DNA of 64,000 nucleotides, taken from NCBI RefSeq assembly GCF_018401815.1, contig NZ_JAGYKG010000001.1:1-64000 (forward strand), in the 5' to 3' direction. The notes under the pieces are model-generated. The model saw only the letters and a list, made by a program, of their open reading frames with translations. It was not told where the DNA came from and searched no databases. Source of the stretch: Nonlabens sp. (lineage in GTDB: Bacteria > Bacteroidota > Bacteroidia > Flavobacteriales > Flavobacteriaceae). The stretch's first letter is position 1. Every line of letters starts with the position of its first letter. The translations under genes were made by a program, and so were the position numbers. Shown here piece by piece: positions 55,288 to 64,000 of the stretch.

Positions 55288-56751
55288 ATGTTTGAAAAAA
55301 TATCGCTTTCGCGAAAGCGTAACCCCTCTATTTTCTTTACCATTTGCGCTATGACGTACCTGGTATTTCTATCGAGCTGTGAAAATAAACATCAAAGCAA
55401 CACTACTTCAATCGTACTCATTGGAAAGATTATTAACCCGAGAACAGATCATGTAATTTTAAGAAATTATGCTGGCATACAAGACACTTTAAAATTAAAT
55501 AAAAAAGGAGTGTTTACAAAAAGGTATGAAGGGGTACAACCTGGACTATTTACTTTTGTGCATACTAATGAATACCAATCCTTCTACGTTGGGTATGGAG
55601 ACACTTTGAGATGGCGACTCAATACTAAGGCTTTTGATGAATCACTATCTTTTACTGGCGCAGCAGCAAAAGAAAACAATTACCTCATCGACTTATTTTT
55701 AGAAATTGAAAAAAGCAACAGAAGCTTATTGAGTGAATACCAAAGAGAGCCTAGTAACTTTAAACAATTGATAGATGATCTTATCGAGAAAAGAATCAAA
55801 AAATTAAGAAAGGCCGCAAAAAAAGATGACTTTCAAGATTGTTTTGTTGAAAACACTATTAAAATCATAAAGTTTAATGGCTGGTCCAGGCTAGAGCGTT
55901 ATGCCTATACCCATTACGGCAAAAATGATATCCTGAAGAGCGACGTATTGCCCTCTAATTTTTATTCTTACCAACACCATCTAAAAATTGATGACAGCAA
56001 ATTGCTCAATAATTATGCTTACCGTACTTACATTACTTCTCTCGTATCTAATATTGCTCTGTACAACTGCGCTCGTAAACACGGTTCTGGGAAGGCTGTA
56101 GACCGAATGGGTTATGACTATCGCAAAGAAAAGCTACATGTGATCGATAGCTTATTTACTGATCAAGAACTTAAAGGACTGTTTGCAGGAATAGAAACTA
56201 GAAACTTTATAAGAAATAGAAAAAATGCAGAGGAAATTAAGAATTTAGTTTCAGAATTTTTAAAAATCTCTGAAGATGACGCTCTAAAAGACAACATCAC
56301 TAAAATGGCTGCGACTTATATGAATTTAGATCCAGGCAATAAACTTCCAGATTTTGAATTATATCAATACAACAATAAGATTACTGCTTTGTCTGCACAA
56401 GTAAAAGGATTAGGTGTGCTTTTCTATTGGTCTAATGAAAATGAATCTTACGCCTTGCGCATTCATAAAAAAGTCAACGAGTTAAGAGGAAAGTATCCTG
56501 AAATTAACTTCATAGGGATCAATCTTGACGACCCTACCAGTAATGTATGGCATGAAGCAAGCGAGAAATTTGGCTTTAATGAATCATCAGAATTCCAATT
56601 GGTGGATAGTCAATCCATAAGTAAACAACTAGCGCTGAGGAATGATAATCGCAGTATGGTAGTTGGACCAAGTCTTACCATTATAGACCCAAATATCAAT
56701 CTGTTCCATTATCAAATAGAAACCACCTTATTAGGTTATTTAAGTAGGTAA
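55288..56751 (+). CDS. Thioredoxin-fold lipoprotein without CXXC
   Basis: The 487-residue protein has a lipobox LSSC (C31), then an N-terminal beta domain (about 40-130) like the DUF4369 region seen before TlpA-type oxidoreductases, a helical middle, and from about 350 a thioredoxin-like fold starting GNKLPDFELYQYNNK. The redox site is replaced by LFYWSNENES, so cysteines are absent. It therefore probably does not do thiol chemistry. A palindrome copy (55304-55319) falls in the N-terminal part and encodes LSRK. Confidence 0.8.
   Translation: MFEKISLSRKRNPSIFFTICAMTYLVFLSSCENKHQSNTTSIVLIGKIINPRTDHVILRNYAGIQDTLKLNKKGVFTKRYEGVQPGLFTFVHTNEYQSFYVGYGDTLRWRLNTKAFDESLSFTGAAAKENNYLIDLFLEIEKSNRSLLSEYQREPSNFKQLIDDLIEKRIKKLRKAAKKDDFQDCFVENTIKIIKFNGWSRLERYAYTHYGKNDILKSDVLPSNFYSYQHHLKIDDSKLLNNYAYRTYITSLVSNIALYNCARKHGSGKAVDRMGYDYRKEKLHVIDSLFTDQELKGLFAGIETRNFIRNRKNAEEIKNLVSEFLKISEDDALKDNITKMAATYMNLDPGNKLPDFELYQYNNKITALSAQVKGLGVLFYWSNENESYALRIHKKVNELRGKYPEINFIGINLDDPTSNVWHEASEKFGFNESSEFQLVDSQSISKQLALRNDNRSMVVGPSLTIIDPNINLFHYQIETTLLGYLSR
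55304..55319. repeat. Dispersed palindrome, copy near the lipoprotein N-terminus
   Basis: CGCTTTCGCGAAAGCG at codons 6-11, before the signal hydrophobic core; supplies basic residues (SRKR). Confidence 0.9.
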
Positions 56752-56764
56752 GACTATGGTACCT

Positions 56765-56802
56765 AAAAAAGCGGTCTCATTAAAAAATAAGACCGCTTTT
56801 TT
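56765..56802. terminator. Terminator between lipoprotein and aldolase genes
   Basis: AAAAAAGCGGTCT (56765-56777) pairs with AGACCGCTTTTTT (56790-56802). It can serve both converging genes. Confidence 0.9.
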
Positions 56803-56821
56803 GTTGTACAAAATGTACTGT

Positions 56822-57478
56822 TTATGAATTCCCTTTTTTATAGTCTGCTAGAAATGTGGCTAGACCTATATCTGTTAATGGGTGCTTTAACAAGCCTTCG
56901 ATAGAAGAAAGTGGTCCTGTCATCACATCTGCTCCTAATTTTGCACAGTCAATGATGTGCATGGTATGTCGTACTGATGCTGCAAGTATTTGGGTATCAA
57001 AACCATAATTATCATAAATCATTCTTATCTCGGCAATAAGGTGTAACCCATCAGTACTGATATCATCAAGTCTACCTATAAAAGGCGATACATAAGTAGC
57101 ACCTGCTTTTGCAGCAAGTAATGCTTGTCCTGCACTGAACACCAGTGTTACATTAGTTTTAATTCCCTTGTCTGTAAAATACTTACAAGCCTTAACGCCG
57201 TCTTTGATCATAGGAAGTTTTACCACTATCTGATCATTTAAGGCTGCTAGAGCTTCACCTTCCCTTACCATACCTTCAAAGTCTGTAGAGATCACCTCTG
57301 CACTGACATCTCCATCTACCAGTTCACAGATTTTTTTATAATGGTTAATAATATTTTCTCCACCCGTTATTCCCTCTTTAGCCATAAGAGAGGGGTTGGT
57401 GGTTACTCCATCGAGAATACCCATATCTTGGGCATCTGCTATTTGGTCTAAATTTGCGGTATCAATAAAAAATTTCAT
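56822..57478 (-). CDS. Transaldolase-type enzyme (TalC/FSA subfamily)
   Basis: The 218-residue TIM-barrel protein has [13 protein letters not shown] at the start, [13 protein letters not shown], and the Schiff-base lysine in VVKLPM (K87), then [26 protein letters not shown]. The short length matches the transaldolase/fructose-6-phosphate aldolase subfamily. Activity could be transaldolase or FSA; sequence alone does not tell. It is transcribed alone. Confidence 0.92.
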   Translation of the reverse strand: MKFFIDTANLDQIADAQDMGILDGVTTNPSLMAKEGITGGENIINHYKKICELVDGDVSAEVISTDFEGMVREGEALAALNDQIVVKLPMIKDGVKACKYFTDKGIKTNVTLVFSAGQALLAAKAGATYVSPFIGRLDDISTDGLHLIAEIRMIYDNYGFDTQILAASVRHTMHIIDCAKLGADVMTGPLSSIEGLLKHPLTDIGLATFLADYKKGNS

Positions 57479-58077
57479 CGTTGTGTGTTAAGATGTTAAT
57501 TATAACTGTGCTACAAAAATGAAGATTACCTTTCGTAAATAAGTGTTTTTATAAAAATAAATATGATTATTTTTTAACAAGCCATTTTGATAATGATCAG
57601 ATGTACAACCCATACATGGCTACTTTAATAACTATTGATACAAGGCAGCAGCTGGCATCTATTTGAGCCAATAGCTGCTAGTAAAAAAAATAAAGCTCTT
57701 CTATTCTTCACCTTCATACATTTTAATGTGAACAGGAAGTCTTTTTATGGAACAGGTCGCAGTTACTCATTTGATGTGTCGATCATTTTTAGATCACTTA
57801 GAAAATTACTAGTCATTAACAAAAGAAGGATGATAAGGGTATTCCTTGGTTATGAGGTTGATAAAAACAGGTTTTTAGAAGTATTTATGAGGTCCTAAAT
57901 AATGGAAAAGTTAGTGTTGGATTCTTCAGCTTTTGCGAAAGCGAAACAAGCCTCTCTTAACGAAACAATAAGCCAGCCTCTTAAAAATTTGATCAGCATT
58001 TTAAATTTTTGTTTTTCACACTTCGTATAACAATAGGTAGGGATTATCTGCTATTTTTGAACTTTTAATTATTCCCA
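57479..58077. other. Intergenic stretch
   Basis: No supported gene. An 87-codon frame from a TTG (57635-57898) has no recognised family and weak context. A palindrome variant is present at 57929-57942. Confidence 0.5.
57929..57942. repeat. Dispersed palindrome, intergenic variant
   Basis: GCTTTTGCGAAAGC, one base off the consensus core, about 130 nt before the antiporter gene. Confidence 0.7.
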
Positions 58078-59028
58078 ATGAGTATATTTTATTTGTTACT
58101 AGGCTTAGTACTTCTCGTTATAGGGGGCGATTTTTTAGTTCGCTCCTCGGTAGGTCTGTCTTTAAAACTTCATCTTTCTAAGATGATCATTGGTCTTACT
58201 GTAGTTTCTTTTGCTACCAGCGCCCCAGAACTTATAGTAAGTATTCAGTCTGCAATGGATGGATTATCAGGACTTGCTGTAGGAAACGTTATCGGCTCGA
58301 ACATCGCAAATATTGCATTGGTTATGGGAACAACTGCCTTAATTGCGCCACTGGCAATTGATAAAGACTTCTTTAAATTTAATTGGCCTTGGATGATGGG
58401 TTTTAGCATTCTATTATACGTATTACTCCTATCAGGATACAATTTGGTGCGCTGGGAAGGAGCGGTGTTATTAGGAGCAATGGTAGTTTTTCTGATTTTG
58501 TTGATTAGAAGAGCACGCAAGGATTCAGACGCTTTAGGTATAGAAAAAGAATTACAAGAGTCCAAATGGTGGCACATCTTTCTATTCTTTCTTTTAGGAG
58601 GAGCGGCCTTATGGCAAGGGAGTGAATTGCTGGTTCAAGGCGCAGTAGATATTGCCGCTCAATTAGAAATTCCTGAAAGTATTATTGCTGTATCTGTGGT
58701 TTCGGTAGGAACCTCGGTGCCAGAACTTGCAGCCTCGATTATAGCGGCATTAAAAAAAGAAAAAGCCATCTCTTTAGGCAACCTTATAGGTTCTAATATA
58801 TTTAATATAGGTTCTGTATTGGGAATAACTGCCTTGATACAACCCATACAAATTAAAGAAACCGGGATGAGTTTGTTAACTAATGATATCTACTGGATGC
58901 TGGGTATTGCATTAATGCTCTTGCCATTGGCTTTTTTACCCAAAGCCTACCAAATCTCCCGTTATAAAGGCTTCCTTTATATAGTGACTTACTTACTTTT
59001 TATTTATAGTACCTTCTCTACCCTATAA
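58078..59028 (+). CDS. Calcium/sodium antiporter (CaCA family, YrbG-like)
   Basis: The 316-residue protein has about ten membrane helices with the two alpha repeats: FATSAPELIVSIQSAMDGLSGLAVGNVIGSNIANIALV and GTSVPELAASIIAALKKEKAISLGNLIGSNIFNIGSVLG. The acidic PEL glutamates coordinate cations. It would exchange calcium for sodium. Its end overlaps a short terminator-like hairpin (59020-59038). Confidence 0.94.
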   Translation: MSIFYLLLGLVLLVIGGDFLVRSSVGLSLKLHLSKMIIGLTVVSFATSAPELIVSIQSAMDGLSGLAVGNVIGSNIANIALVMGTTALIAPLAIDKDFFKFNWPWMMGFSILLYVLLLSGYNLVRWEGAVLLGAMVVFLILLIRRARKDSDALGIEKELQESKWWHIFLFFLLGGAALWQGSELLVQGAVDIAAQLEIPESIIAVSVVSVGTSVPELAASIIAALKKEKAISLGNLIGSNIFNIGSVLGITALIQPIQIKETGMSLLTNDIYWMLGIALMLLPLAFLPKAYQISRYKGFLYIVTYLLFIYSTFSTL

Positions 59029-59038
59029 ACCATAGGGT
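59020..59038 (+). terminator. Terminator-like hairpin after the antiporter
   Basis: ACCCTAT (59020-59026) pairs with ATAGGGT (59032-59038) around AAACC, followed by TTGTTT. It overlaps the stop codon. Confidence 0.5.
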
Positions 59039-59109
59039 TTGTTTACAAAGAATACCATATTGTTGATATTTAACCTTCTTTTTATTGGGGCTAGATCGTC
59101 ATATTATAT

Positions 59110-59117
59110 TATTTTTG
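59110..59117 (+). promoter_or_regulatory. -7 box of the type III glutamine synthetase gene
   Basis: TATTTTTG fits TAnnTTTG, 31 nt before the ATG at 59149. The -33 element is weak. Confidence 0.45.
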
Positions 59118-59148
59118 TTCTAGTCTGTCAATTATAAACACATAACAA

Positions 59149-61335
59149 ATGTCTACATTAAGATTTCAAGCACTAAAAGAAACACTCAATCGCAAAGAAA
59201 TTGCTGTTCATGAACCAGCGAGACGAAGCGATATTTTTGGGAAAAATGTCTTTGGCAAAGGAGCTATGCGCCAACATTTAAATAAAGATGCCTACAAAAG
59301 CGTGCAAGACGCCATCGTTAAGGGCAGTAAAATTGATCGCAATATTGCAGATCATGTTTCTACAGGAATGAAAGAATGGGCCATCCAAAACGGTGCTACT
59401 CATTATACTCACTGGTTCCAGCCTTTAACAGGAGCAACTGCCGAAAAGCACGATGCATTCTTTGAATTAGAAATGGACGGTACCGTAATAGAAAAATTTG
59501 GTGGAGGACAACTTGTACAACAAGAACCAGACGCTTCTTCTTTTCCTAACGGAGGAATCAGAAATACATTTGAAGCTCGTGGTTATACCGCTTGGGATCC
59601 TACATCTCCAGCTTTTATTATGGGAACTACACTTTGTATACCAACAGTATTTGTAGCCTATACTGGAGAAGCACTAGATTATAAAACACCTCTTTTAAGA
59701 TCTTTGCAGGCAGTAGACAGTGCAGCTACAGATGTATGTAAATATTTTGATAAAAATGTCTCTAAAGTGGTGGCTACTTTAGGTTGGGAGCAAGAATACT
59801 TCCTTATAGATAGCGCACTAGCCGATTCTAGACCAGACCTTCAAATGGCTGGGCGCACCTTATTGGGGCACTCTTCAGCAAAAGGACAGCAGCTAGATGA
59901 TCATTATTTTGGAGCTATCCCTACGCGCGTATTAAACTTTATGCGTGATATGGAAACGGAGTGTATGCTTTTGGGTATACCTGTAAAAACACGTCATAAT
60001 GAAGTAGCACCTAATCAGTTTGAATTGGCTCCGATTTTTGAAGAGGCTAACCTCGCCGTAGATCACAACTCCTTGCTAATGGACGTGATGAGAAAAGTAG
60101 CTTCCAGGCACTTTTTCAAAGTCTTATTCCATGAAAAACCTTTTGCAGGAGTTAACGGCTCTGGAAAACACAACAACTGGTCGCTAGCTACCAATACGGG
60201 AGTCAACTTGCTTTCTCCTGGAAGTACACCTATGAAAAACCTTCAGTTCCTAACCTTCTTTGTCAATACGATAAAAGCAGTTCACGATCATGAAGAATTG
60301 ATCAGAGCCACTATCGCTAGTGCATCTAATGATCACAGACTTGGGGCAAATGAAGCACCACCAGCAATTATCTCTGTATTTATTGGCTCTCAATTGACTA
60401 GAGTCCTTGATGAATTAGAAAAAGTAACAGATGGAAAACTTTCTCCAGAAGAAAAAACGGATCTTAAACTAAACGTAGTTGGCAAAATTCCAGAAGTTAT
60501 TCTTGATAATACCGACCGTAACCGTACTTCCCCATTTGCCTTTACAGGAAATAAATTTGAACTGCGTGCCGTAGGTTCTACCGCAAACTGTGCGAATCCC
60601 ATGACCGTTCTTAACGCAATTGTTGCACAACAATTAATTGAATTTAAAGCGGAAGTTGATGCGCTTATAGTAGACAAAAAGCTTAAGAAAGACGAAGCGA
60701 TCTTTAATGTACTGAGAGAGTACATCAAGAAGTCTAAGAAAATCCGTTTCGAAGGTGATGGTTATGGGGAAGCTTGGGAAAAAGAAGCTAAAAAACGCGG
60801 CTTAAGCAATAACAAAACAACACCTAACGCTCTTAAGGCTAAAATATCTAAGAAAAGCATCCAGCTTTTTGAAGGATTAAATATTATGAGCAAAGTCGAG
60901 ACCGAGCTGCGTTATGAAATTGAAGTAGAAGAGTATGCCTTACGCATTCAAATTGAAGGACGCATTCTAGGGGATATTGCTCGTAATCATGTGATCCCAA
61001 CAGCTATCAAATATCAAAATACCTTGATAGAAAATGTAGTCGGATTGAAAGAAATCTTTGGTAAAGACTTCAAAAAAATGGCTAAAGAACAAATGACCTT
61101 AATCGAGGAAATCTCTAATCATATCGAGAATATCAACAAGGGTATTACAGAAATGACTGAAGCTCGTAAAAAAGCTAATAACGCTAAAGATGCCGTAACA
61201 ACCGCTGCAGCTTATTGCGATGACGTAAAACCCTACTTTGATGTGATACGTTACCACTGTGATAAACTAGAACTGCTTGTAGATGACGAAATTTGGCCAT
61301 TAACTAAGTACAGAGAATTATTATTCACTAGATAA
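59149..61335 (+). CDS. glnA: Glutamine synthetase type III
   Basis: The 728-residue enzyme is the GSIII (GlnN) type, larger than GSI (about 470). It has the N-terminal FGKNVFGKGAMRQHL block, the metal-site segment GWEQEYFLID, NEVAPNQFELAPIFEEAN, and NGSGKHNNWSLAT, which replaces the GSI ATP-loop motif. It adds ammonia to glutamate and is the main ammonia-assimilation enzyme in many Bacteroidota. Its gene stands alone, with an amt remnant elsewhere in the window. A terminator follows. Confidence 0.97.
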   Translation: MSTLRFQALKETLNRKEIAVHEPARRSDIFGKNVFGKGAMRQHLNKDAYKSVQDAIVKGSKIDRNIADHVSTGMKEWAIQNGATHYTHWFQPLTGATAEKHDAFFELEMDGTVIEKFGGGQLVQQEPDASSFPNGGIRNTFEARGYTAWDPTSPAFIMGTTLCIPTVFVAYTGEALDYKTPLLRSLQAVDSAATDVCKYFDKNVSKVVATLGWEQEYFLIDSALADSRPDLQMAGRTLLGHSSAKGQQLDDHYFGAIPTRVLNFMRDMETECMLLGIPVKTRHNEVAPNQFELAPIFEEANLAVDHNSLLMDVMRKVASRHFFKVLFHEKPFAGVNGSGKHNNWSLATNTGVNLLSPGSTPMKNLQFLTFFVNTIKAVHDHEELIRATIASASNDHRLGANEAPPAIISVFIGSQLTRVLDELEKVTDGKLSPEEKTDLKLNVVGKIPEVILDNTDRNRTSPFAFTGNKFELRAVGSTANCANPMTVLNAIVAQQLIEFKAEVDALIVDKKLKKDEAIFNVLREYIKKSKKIRFEGDGYGEAWEKEAKKRGLSNNKTTPNALKAKISKKSIQLFEGLNIMSKVETELRYEIEVEEYALRIQIEGRILGDIARNHVIPTAIKYQNTLIENVVGLKEIFGKDFKKMAKEQMTLIEEISNHIENINKGITEMTEARKKANNAKDAVTTAAAYCDDVKPYFDVIRYHCDKLELLVDDEIWPLTKYRELLFTR

Positions 61336-61358
61336 TTTACATTTATTTGATACGTTAC

Positions 61359-61394
61359 AAAGCCCTAGGATTTATGTTCTAGGGCTTTTTTTGT
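61359..61394 (+). terminator. Terminator of glnA
   Basis: AAAGCCCTAG (61359-61368) pairs with CTAGGGCTTT (61379-61388), followed by TTTTTT. Confidence 0.88.
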
Positions 61395-61406
61395 TCCGTT
61401 AGTTTT

Positions 61407-61420
61407 GCTTTCGCGAAAGC
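61407..61420. repeat. Dispersed palindrome, intergenic copy
   Basis: GCTTTCGCGAAAGC between glnA and purM. Confidence 0.9.
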
Positions 61421-61678
61421 GAGATAAGTAATAACAAAAAACTCGCGCATCTCCCACTTATTAAAAAACATGTTAGACCGTCTGAAGAATCTAACAACAA
61501 ACATTTAAAACTTGACTTATTGGAACATGGTTAAAGAGAAAGATATTTGTTGTAAAACTTAAATGGTGGCATGCACTAGAAAGTGGCCCCGAATGTTCAC
61601 TGAAACTGGAGACTTCCCTCTTATTAATTTTCTTGATAACCTCTTTATACTTTTTTCTTAATAATGAGTACTTCATAC

Positions 61679-61707
61679 TTTGTACTTAAATCTTAATAGT
61701 AACTTTG
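61679..61707 (+). promoter_or_regulatory. Promoter of purM
   Basis: TTTG (61679-61682) and TAACTTTG (61700-61707) are spaced by 17 nt, near the Bacteroidota consensus. The ATG is only 4 nt after the -7 box, so the transcript would be leaderless or nearly so. Confidence 0.6.
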
Positions 61708-61711
61708 CAGT

Positions 61712-62890
61712 ATGAGCCAAGACATTTCCAAAAGATATGCGCAGCGCGGTGTGAGCGCTGGCAAAGAAGACGTACATAATGCGATCAAAAACGTAGATAA
61801 AGGATTATTCCCACAAGCCTTTTGTAAAATTGTTCCTGATTCGTTAACAGGGTCAGAAGAACATTGTTTGATCATGCATGCAGATGGCGCTGGGACGAAG
61901 TCCAGCCTCGCCTATATGTATTGGAAAGAAACTGGCGATATCTCCGTATGGAAAGGCATCGCTCAAGACGCCTTGATCATGAATGTAGACGACCTGCTTT
62001 GTGTAGGAGCTACCGATAATATTTTACTTTCTAGTACCATAGGAAGAAACAAAAACGTGATAACAGGAGAAGTGATTTCGGCTATTATCAATGGAACAGA
62101 AGAACTTATAGCCGATCTTAAAAAACACGGTGTAGAAATTATCTCAACCGGTGGTGAGACTGCCGATGTTGGAGATCTCGTAAGAACCATTATCGTAGAT
62201 TCTACCGTTACCGCTCGTATGAAACGCTCTGATGTAGTAGACAATGCTAACATAAAAGCTGGAGATGTTATTGTAGGATTGTCCAGCTCTGGACAAGCCT
62301 CTTATGAAACAGGGTACAATGGCGGGATGGGATCCAACGGTCTTACCAGCGCACGTCATGACGTTTTCAACAAAAGCCTTAAAGAAAAATACCCAGCCAG
62401 TTATGACGCAGCCGTTCCTGAAGAATTGGTATACTCCGGTTCTAAAAACTTAACCGATCCCGTAGAAGGAAGTCCGCTGGTTGCTGGTAAACTGGTCTTA
62501 TCTCCTACCCGTACCTATGCGCCTATCATCAAAAAGATTCTAAGCGAGGTGAACCGAGAAGATTTACACGGAATGGTACATTGTTCTGGTGGTGCGCAAA
62601 CTAAGATCTTACATTTTGTAAAAGACTTACACATCATCAAGGACAATATGTTTGAACTACCGCCATTGTTTAAAATGATTCAACAGGAATCAGGAACAGA
62701 TTGGAAAGAAATGTATCAGGTATTCAACATGGGGCATCGCATGGAACTCTATGTAAATGAATCTATCGCACAAGAAATTATAGCGATCTCCAAATCGTTC
62801 CACGTAGATGCAAAAATCATAGGTCGCGTGGAAGCTGCAAGTTCTAATAAACTCACTATTGAAACTGAGTTTGGAATTTTCGAGTATTAA
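61712..62890 (+). CDS. purM: Phosphoribosylformylglycinamidine cyclo-ligase (AIR synthase)
   Basis: The 392-residue enzyme closes the imidazole ring of AIR in purine synthesis. It has YAQRGVSAGKEDVHNAI near the start, the ATP site HADGAGTKSSLAYMY (about 52-66), AQDALIMNVDDLLCVGA, VVGLSSSGQASYETGYN-type GLSSSGQ, and the late GMVHCSGGAQTK and FNMGHRMELYV. It is longer than E. coli PurM (345), as usual in this phylum. It stands alone. Confidence 0.96.
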   Translation: MSQDISKRYAQRGVSAGKEDVHNAIKNVDKGLFPQAFCKIVPDSLTGSEEHCLIMHADGAGTKSSLAYMYWKETGDISVWKGIAQDALIMNVDDLLCVGATDNILLSSTIGRNKNVITGEVISAIINGTEELIADLKKHGVEIISTGGETADVGDLVRTIIVDSTVTARMKRSDVVDNANIKAGDVIVGLSSSGQASYETGYNGGMGSNGLTSARHDVFNKSLKEKYPASYDAAVPEELVYSGSKNLTDPVEGSPLVAGKLVLSPTRTYAPIIKKILSEVNREDLHGMVHCSGGAQTKILHFVKDLHIIKDNMFELPPLFKMIQQESGTDWKEMYQVFNMGHRMELYVNESIAQEIIAISKSFHVDAKIIGRVEAASSNKLTIETEFGIFEY

Positions 62891-62915
62891 ACCCATTGGT
62901 CAAGGGCAACTAGTT

Positions 62916-63117
62916 CTAGTTTCTACTTGATAAAATCCTCAATGCTTTGGTTGTATTCGAACCTCCAAAAACCGTGGGTATCACCTGGAATAAATAGAAG
63001 TTATTAGAGGTCTCACCACCTCCAGTTTCGGCTACATATAGCGTTTGCAAAAAGGTGCTTCTGTCCTGGTTTGATCATAATTTTATAGAAATCCCCGCGA
63101 TGGCTCAAAGAATTCCA
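62916..63117 (-). pseudogene. Fragment of a decayed protein gene
   Basis: Two minus-strand frames join into one protein-like tail: HRGDFYKIMIKPGQ, then one base over RSTFLQTLYVAETGGGE and so on to GSNTTKALRILSSRN with a stop at 62916. The frameshift and lack of a start mark a remnant. I do not recognise the family. Confidence 0.4.
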
Positions 63118-63149
63118 ATGTTAAGAACTTAGTGAGGCATGTTGGATTT

Positions 63150-63165
63150 CGCCTTCGCGAAAGCG
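63150..63165. repeat. Dispersed palindrome, intergenic variant
   Basis: CGCCTTCGCGAAAGCG, one base off the consensus core, lying between two gene remnants. Confidence 0.75.
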
Positions 63166-63169
63166 CGCT

Positions 63170-63480
63170 ACTACTTACTTCTATTCTATTTTTTAATTCT
63201 TAGTCAAAATAATAAATCGCACTTCTATAATCAGTACCACGACTGTGGTTCTTTGTTGCAGCATGTGTCTGTAGATGCATATCAATTAATTTTTACCAAT
63301 CTACTTGGTCTGTAAAGTAAGTAAGGACCGCTTCACTCCTATTCTCAAGTGGAGACACTTGAAAATAACCCTTGATCGATTCCCTCTACCCCTTCAATAG
63401 CCTGAAATACGGCTTCAATACGCCGATGGCAACCACCGCCAAAACTTAGTTGAGTAATCGTTTTGATGTGTGAGATTATA
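63170..63480 (-). pseudogene. msrA: msrA remnant (peptide methionine sulfoxide reductase A)
   Basis: On the minus strand, an open piece reads TQLSFGGGCHRRIEAVFQAIEGVEGI, matching MsrA's GGCFWCxEAVFQxLxGV, but the active-site FWC is replaced by HRR. After frame changes and stops, further MsrA blocks follow: EAVLTYFTDQVDW, then LIDMHLQTHAATKNHSRGTDYRSAIYYFD, as in the HLQTHxxTxNH ... YRSAVYYFD motif. The gene is therefore dead. It sits just before prfA on the other strand. Confidence 0.85.
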
Positions 63481-63528
63481 GTAAAAATTACGGGCAAATT
63501 CCGTATTTTCGCAGACTTGTAATAGACC

Positions 63529-64000
63529 ATGATAGATAAATTAAATATTGTAAAAAACCGTTTTGACGAGGTAAATGACTTGATCATACAGCCAGATATT
63601 ATTTCTGATCAAAAACGGTACGTAGAACTTACCAAAGAATATAAAGATCTTAAAAACCTCATGGACAAACGTGAGATGTATATAGAACTGACTGCTAATT
63701 TAGAAGAAGCACAAGAAATCATATCAGACGGTAGCGATGCAGATATGGTAGAAATGGCACAGATGCAGCTTGATGAAGCTAAAGAAGCTATTCCTGCACT
63801 AGAAGAAGAAATACGCATGATGCTGGTTCCTAAAGATCCTGAAGATTCTAAAAATGCCGTTATGGAAATACGTGCAGGTGCAGGTGGAGATGAAGCGAGT
63901 ATTTTTGCGGGTGATCTTTTTAGAATGTATGAAAAGTACTGCTCTAGTAAAGGTTGGAGTACCAGTATCGTAGATACCAGCCATGGAACTAGTGGTGGTT
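63529..64000 (+). CDS. prfA: Peptide chain release factor 1 (partial, runs off window)
   Basis: From the ATG at 63529 the frame is open to the window end (157 codons). It reads as the RF1 N-terminal domain ([14 protein letters not shown]) and the start of the core ([33 protein letters not shown]). The stop-codon motif and the GGQ loop lie outside the window. RF1 ends translation at UAA and UAG and is the substrate of PrmC at 16.2 kb. It is preceded by a TATTTTCG box at 63504, a weak -7 match. Confidence 0.95.
   Translation, partial: MIDKLNIVKNRFDEVNDLIIQPDIISDQKRYVELTKEYKDLKNLMDKREMYIELTANLEEAQEIISDGSDADMVEMAQMQLDEAKEAIPALEEEIRMMLVPKDPEDSKNAVMEIRAGAGGDEASIFAGDLFRMYEKYCSSKGWSTSIVDTSHGTSGG

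Larger units (their letters stand above)
61336..61711. other. Intergenic stretch glnA-purM
   Basis: No gene. It holds the glnA terminator, a palindrome copy (61407-61420), a small inverted repeat (TGTTAGA at 61471-61477 with TCTAACA at 61490-61496) and the purM promoter. Confidence 0.5.

Noticed and set aside
57635..57898. 87-residue plus-strand ORF as a gene
   Set aside because: TTG start, no family match, unusual composition, no promoter; it may be a remnant or chance.

Overview
The window looks like chromosome from a marine-type member of the Flavobacteriaceae (Bacteroidota). The DNA is AT-rich. Genes start without Shine-Dalgarno sequences, and several are preceded by the Bacteroidota -7 box TAnnTTTG. 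The gene content is typical of the family: GIN-domain (DUF2807) and PspC proteins with PadR, a MoxR/DUF58/DUF4129 cluster, type III glutamine synthetase, menaquinone genes, DUF4197 and DUF6913. The species cannot be fixed from sequence alone. A dispersed palindrome with core CTTTCGCGAAAG, about 18 copies here counting variants, is a strong genomic signature.

The most striking region is the left end (about 90-3660, minus strand). It holds a complete diversity-generating retroelement (DGR). The parts are a secreted FISUMP-type variable protein with its variable repeat (VR) at the C-terminus, a MutS-like accessory protein, a DGR reverse transcriptase, an Avd-type four-helix accessory protein, and an Asn-codon-rich template repeat (TR). 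TR and VR align without gaps over 184 nt with 31 differences, 27 of them at template adenines. Beside the cassette lie a 3' half of a tRNA gene and its terminator, which suggests past integration events.

The rest is mostly housekeeping. 4.2-7.4 kb: dapA, a DUF6913 gene and a two-gene 5'-nucleotidase. 7.4-8.3 kb: a decayed ammonium transporter. 8.3-16 kb: ligA, then a glycan-degradation operon (GH20 hexosaminidase, cutC, GH2 mannosidase). 16-24 kb: prmC, a GNAT enzyme, ribD, a DMT exporter, a frameshifted lipoprotein gene, a YigZ-family gene, a flavin enzyme, a thioesterase, dnaA and a small tyrosine phosphatase. 24-27 kb: a menC-CPBP-menE operon. 28-32 kb: an envelope-stress-like operon (DUF4870, PadR, PspC) with a tiny coupled ORF, followed by a DUF2807 gene. 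32-41 kb: trxB, a cupin, nhaC, an MBL-fold hydrolase, patatin, and a peroxiredoxin/thioredoxin/DUF6952 group, then surface proteins. 41.5-49.5 kb: a MoxR-DUF58-DUF4350-DUF4129-membrane-SpoIIM operon with a small membrane ORF at its end, divergent from RDD and TRIC-like genes. 49.5-55 kb: two rhomboids, mutL and an ABC-F ATPase. 55-64 kb: a thioredoxin-fold lipoprotein, a transaldolase-type aldolase, a Na/Ca antiporter, glnA type III, purM, a dead msrA and the start of prfA.

Together the window mixes conserved core genes with a hypervariable surface-protein cassette and several gene remnants (amt, a lipoprotein, msrA). This suggests active gene turnover at the intergenic edges, or, for the frameshifts, possible assembly errors.
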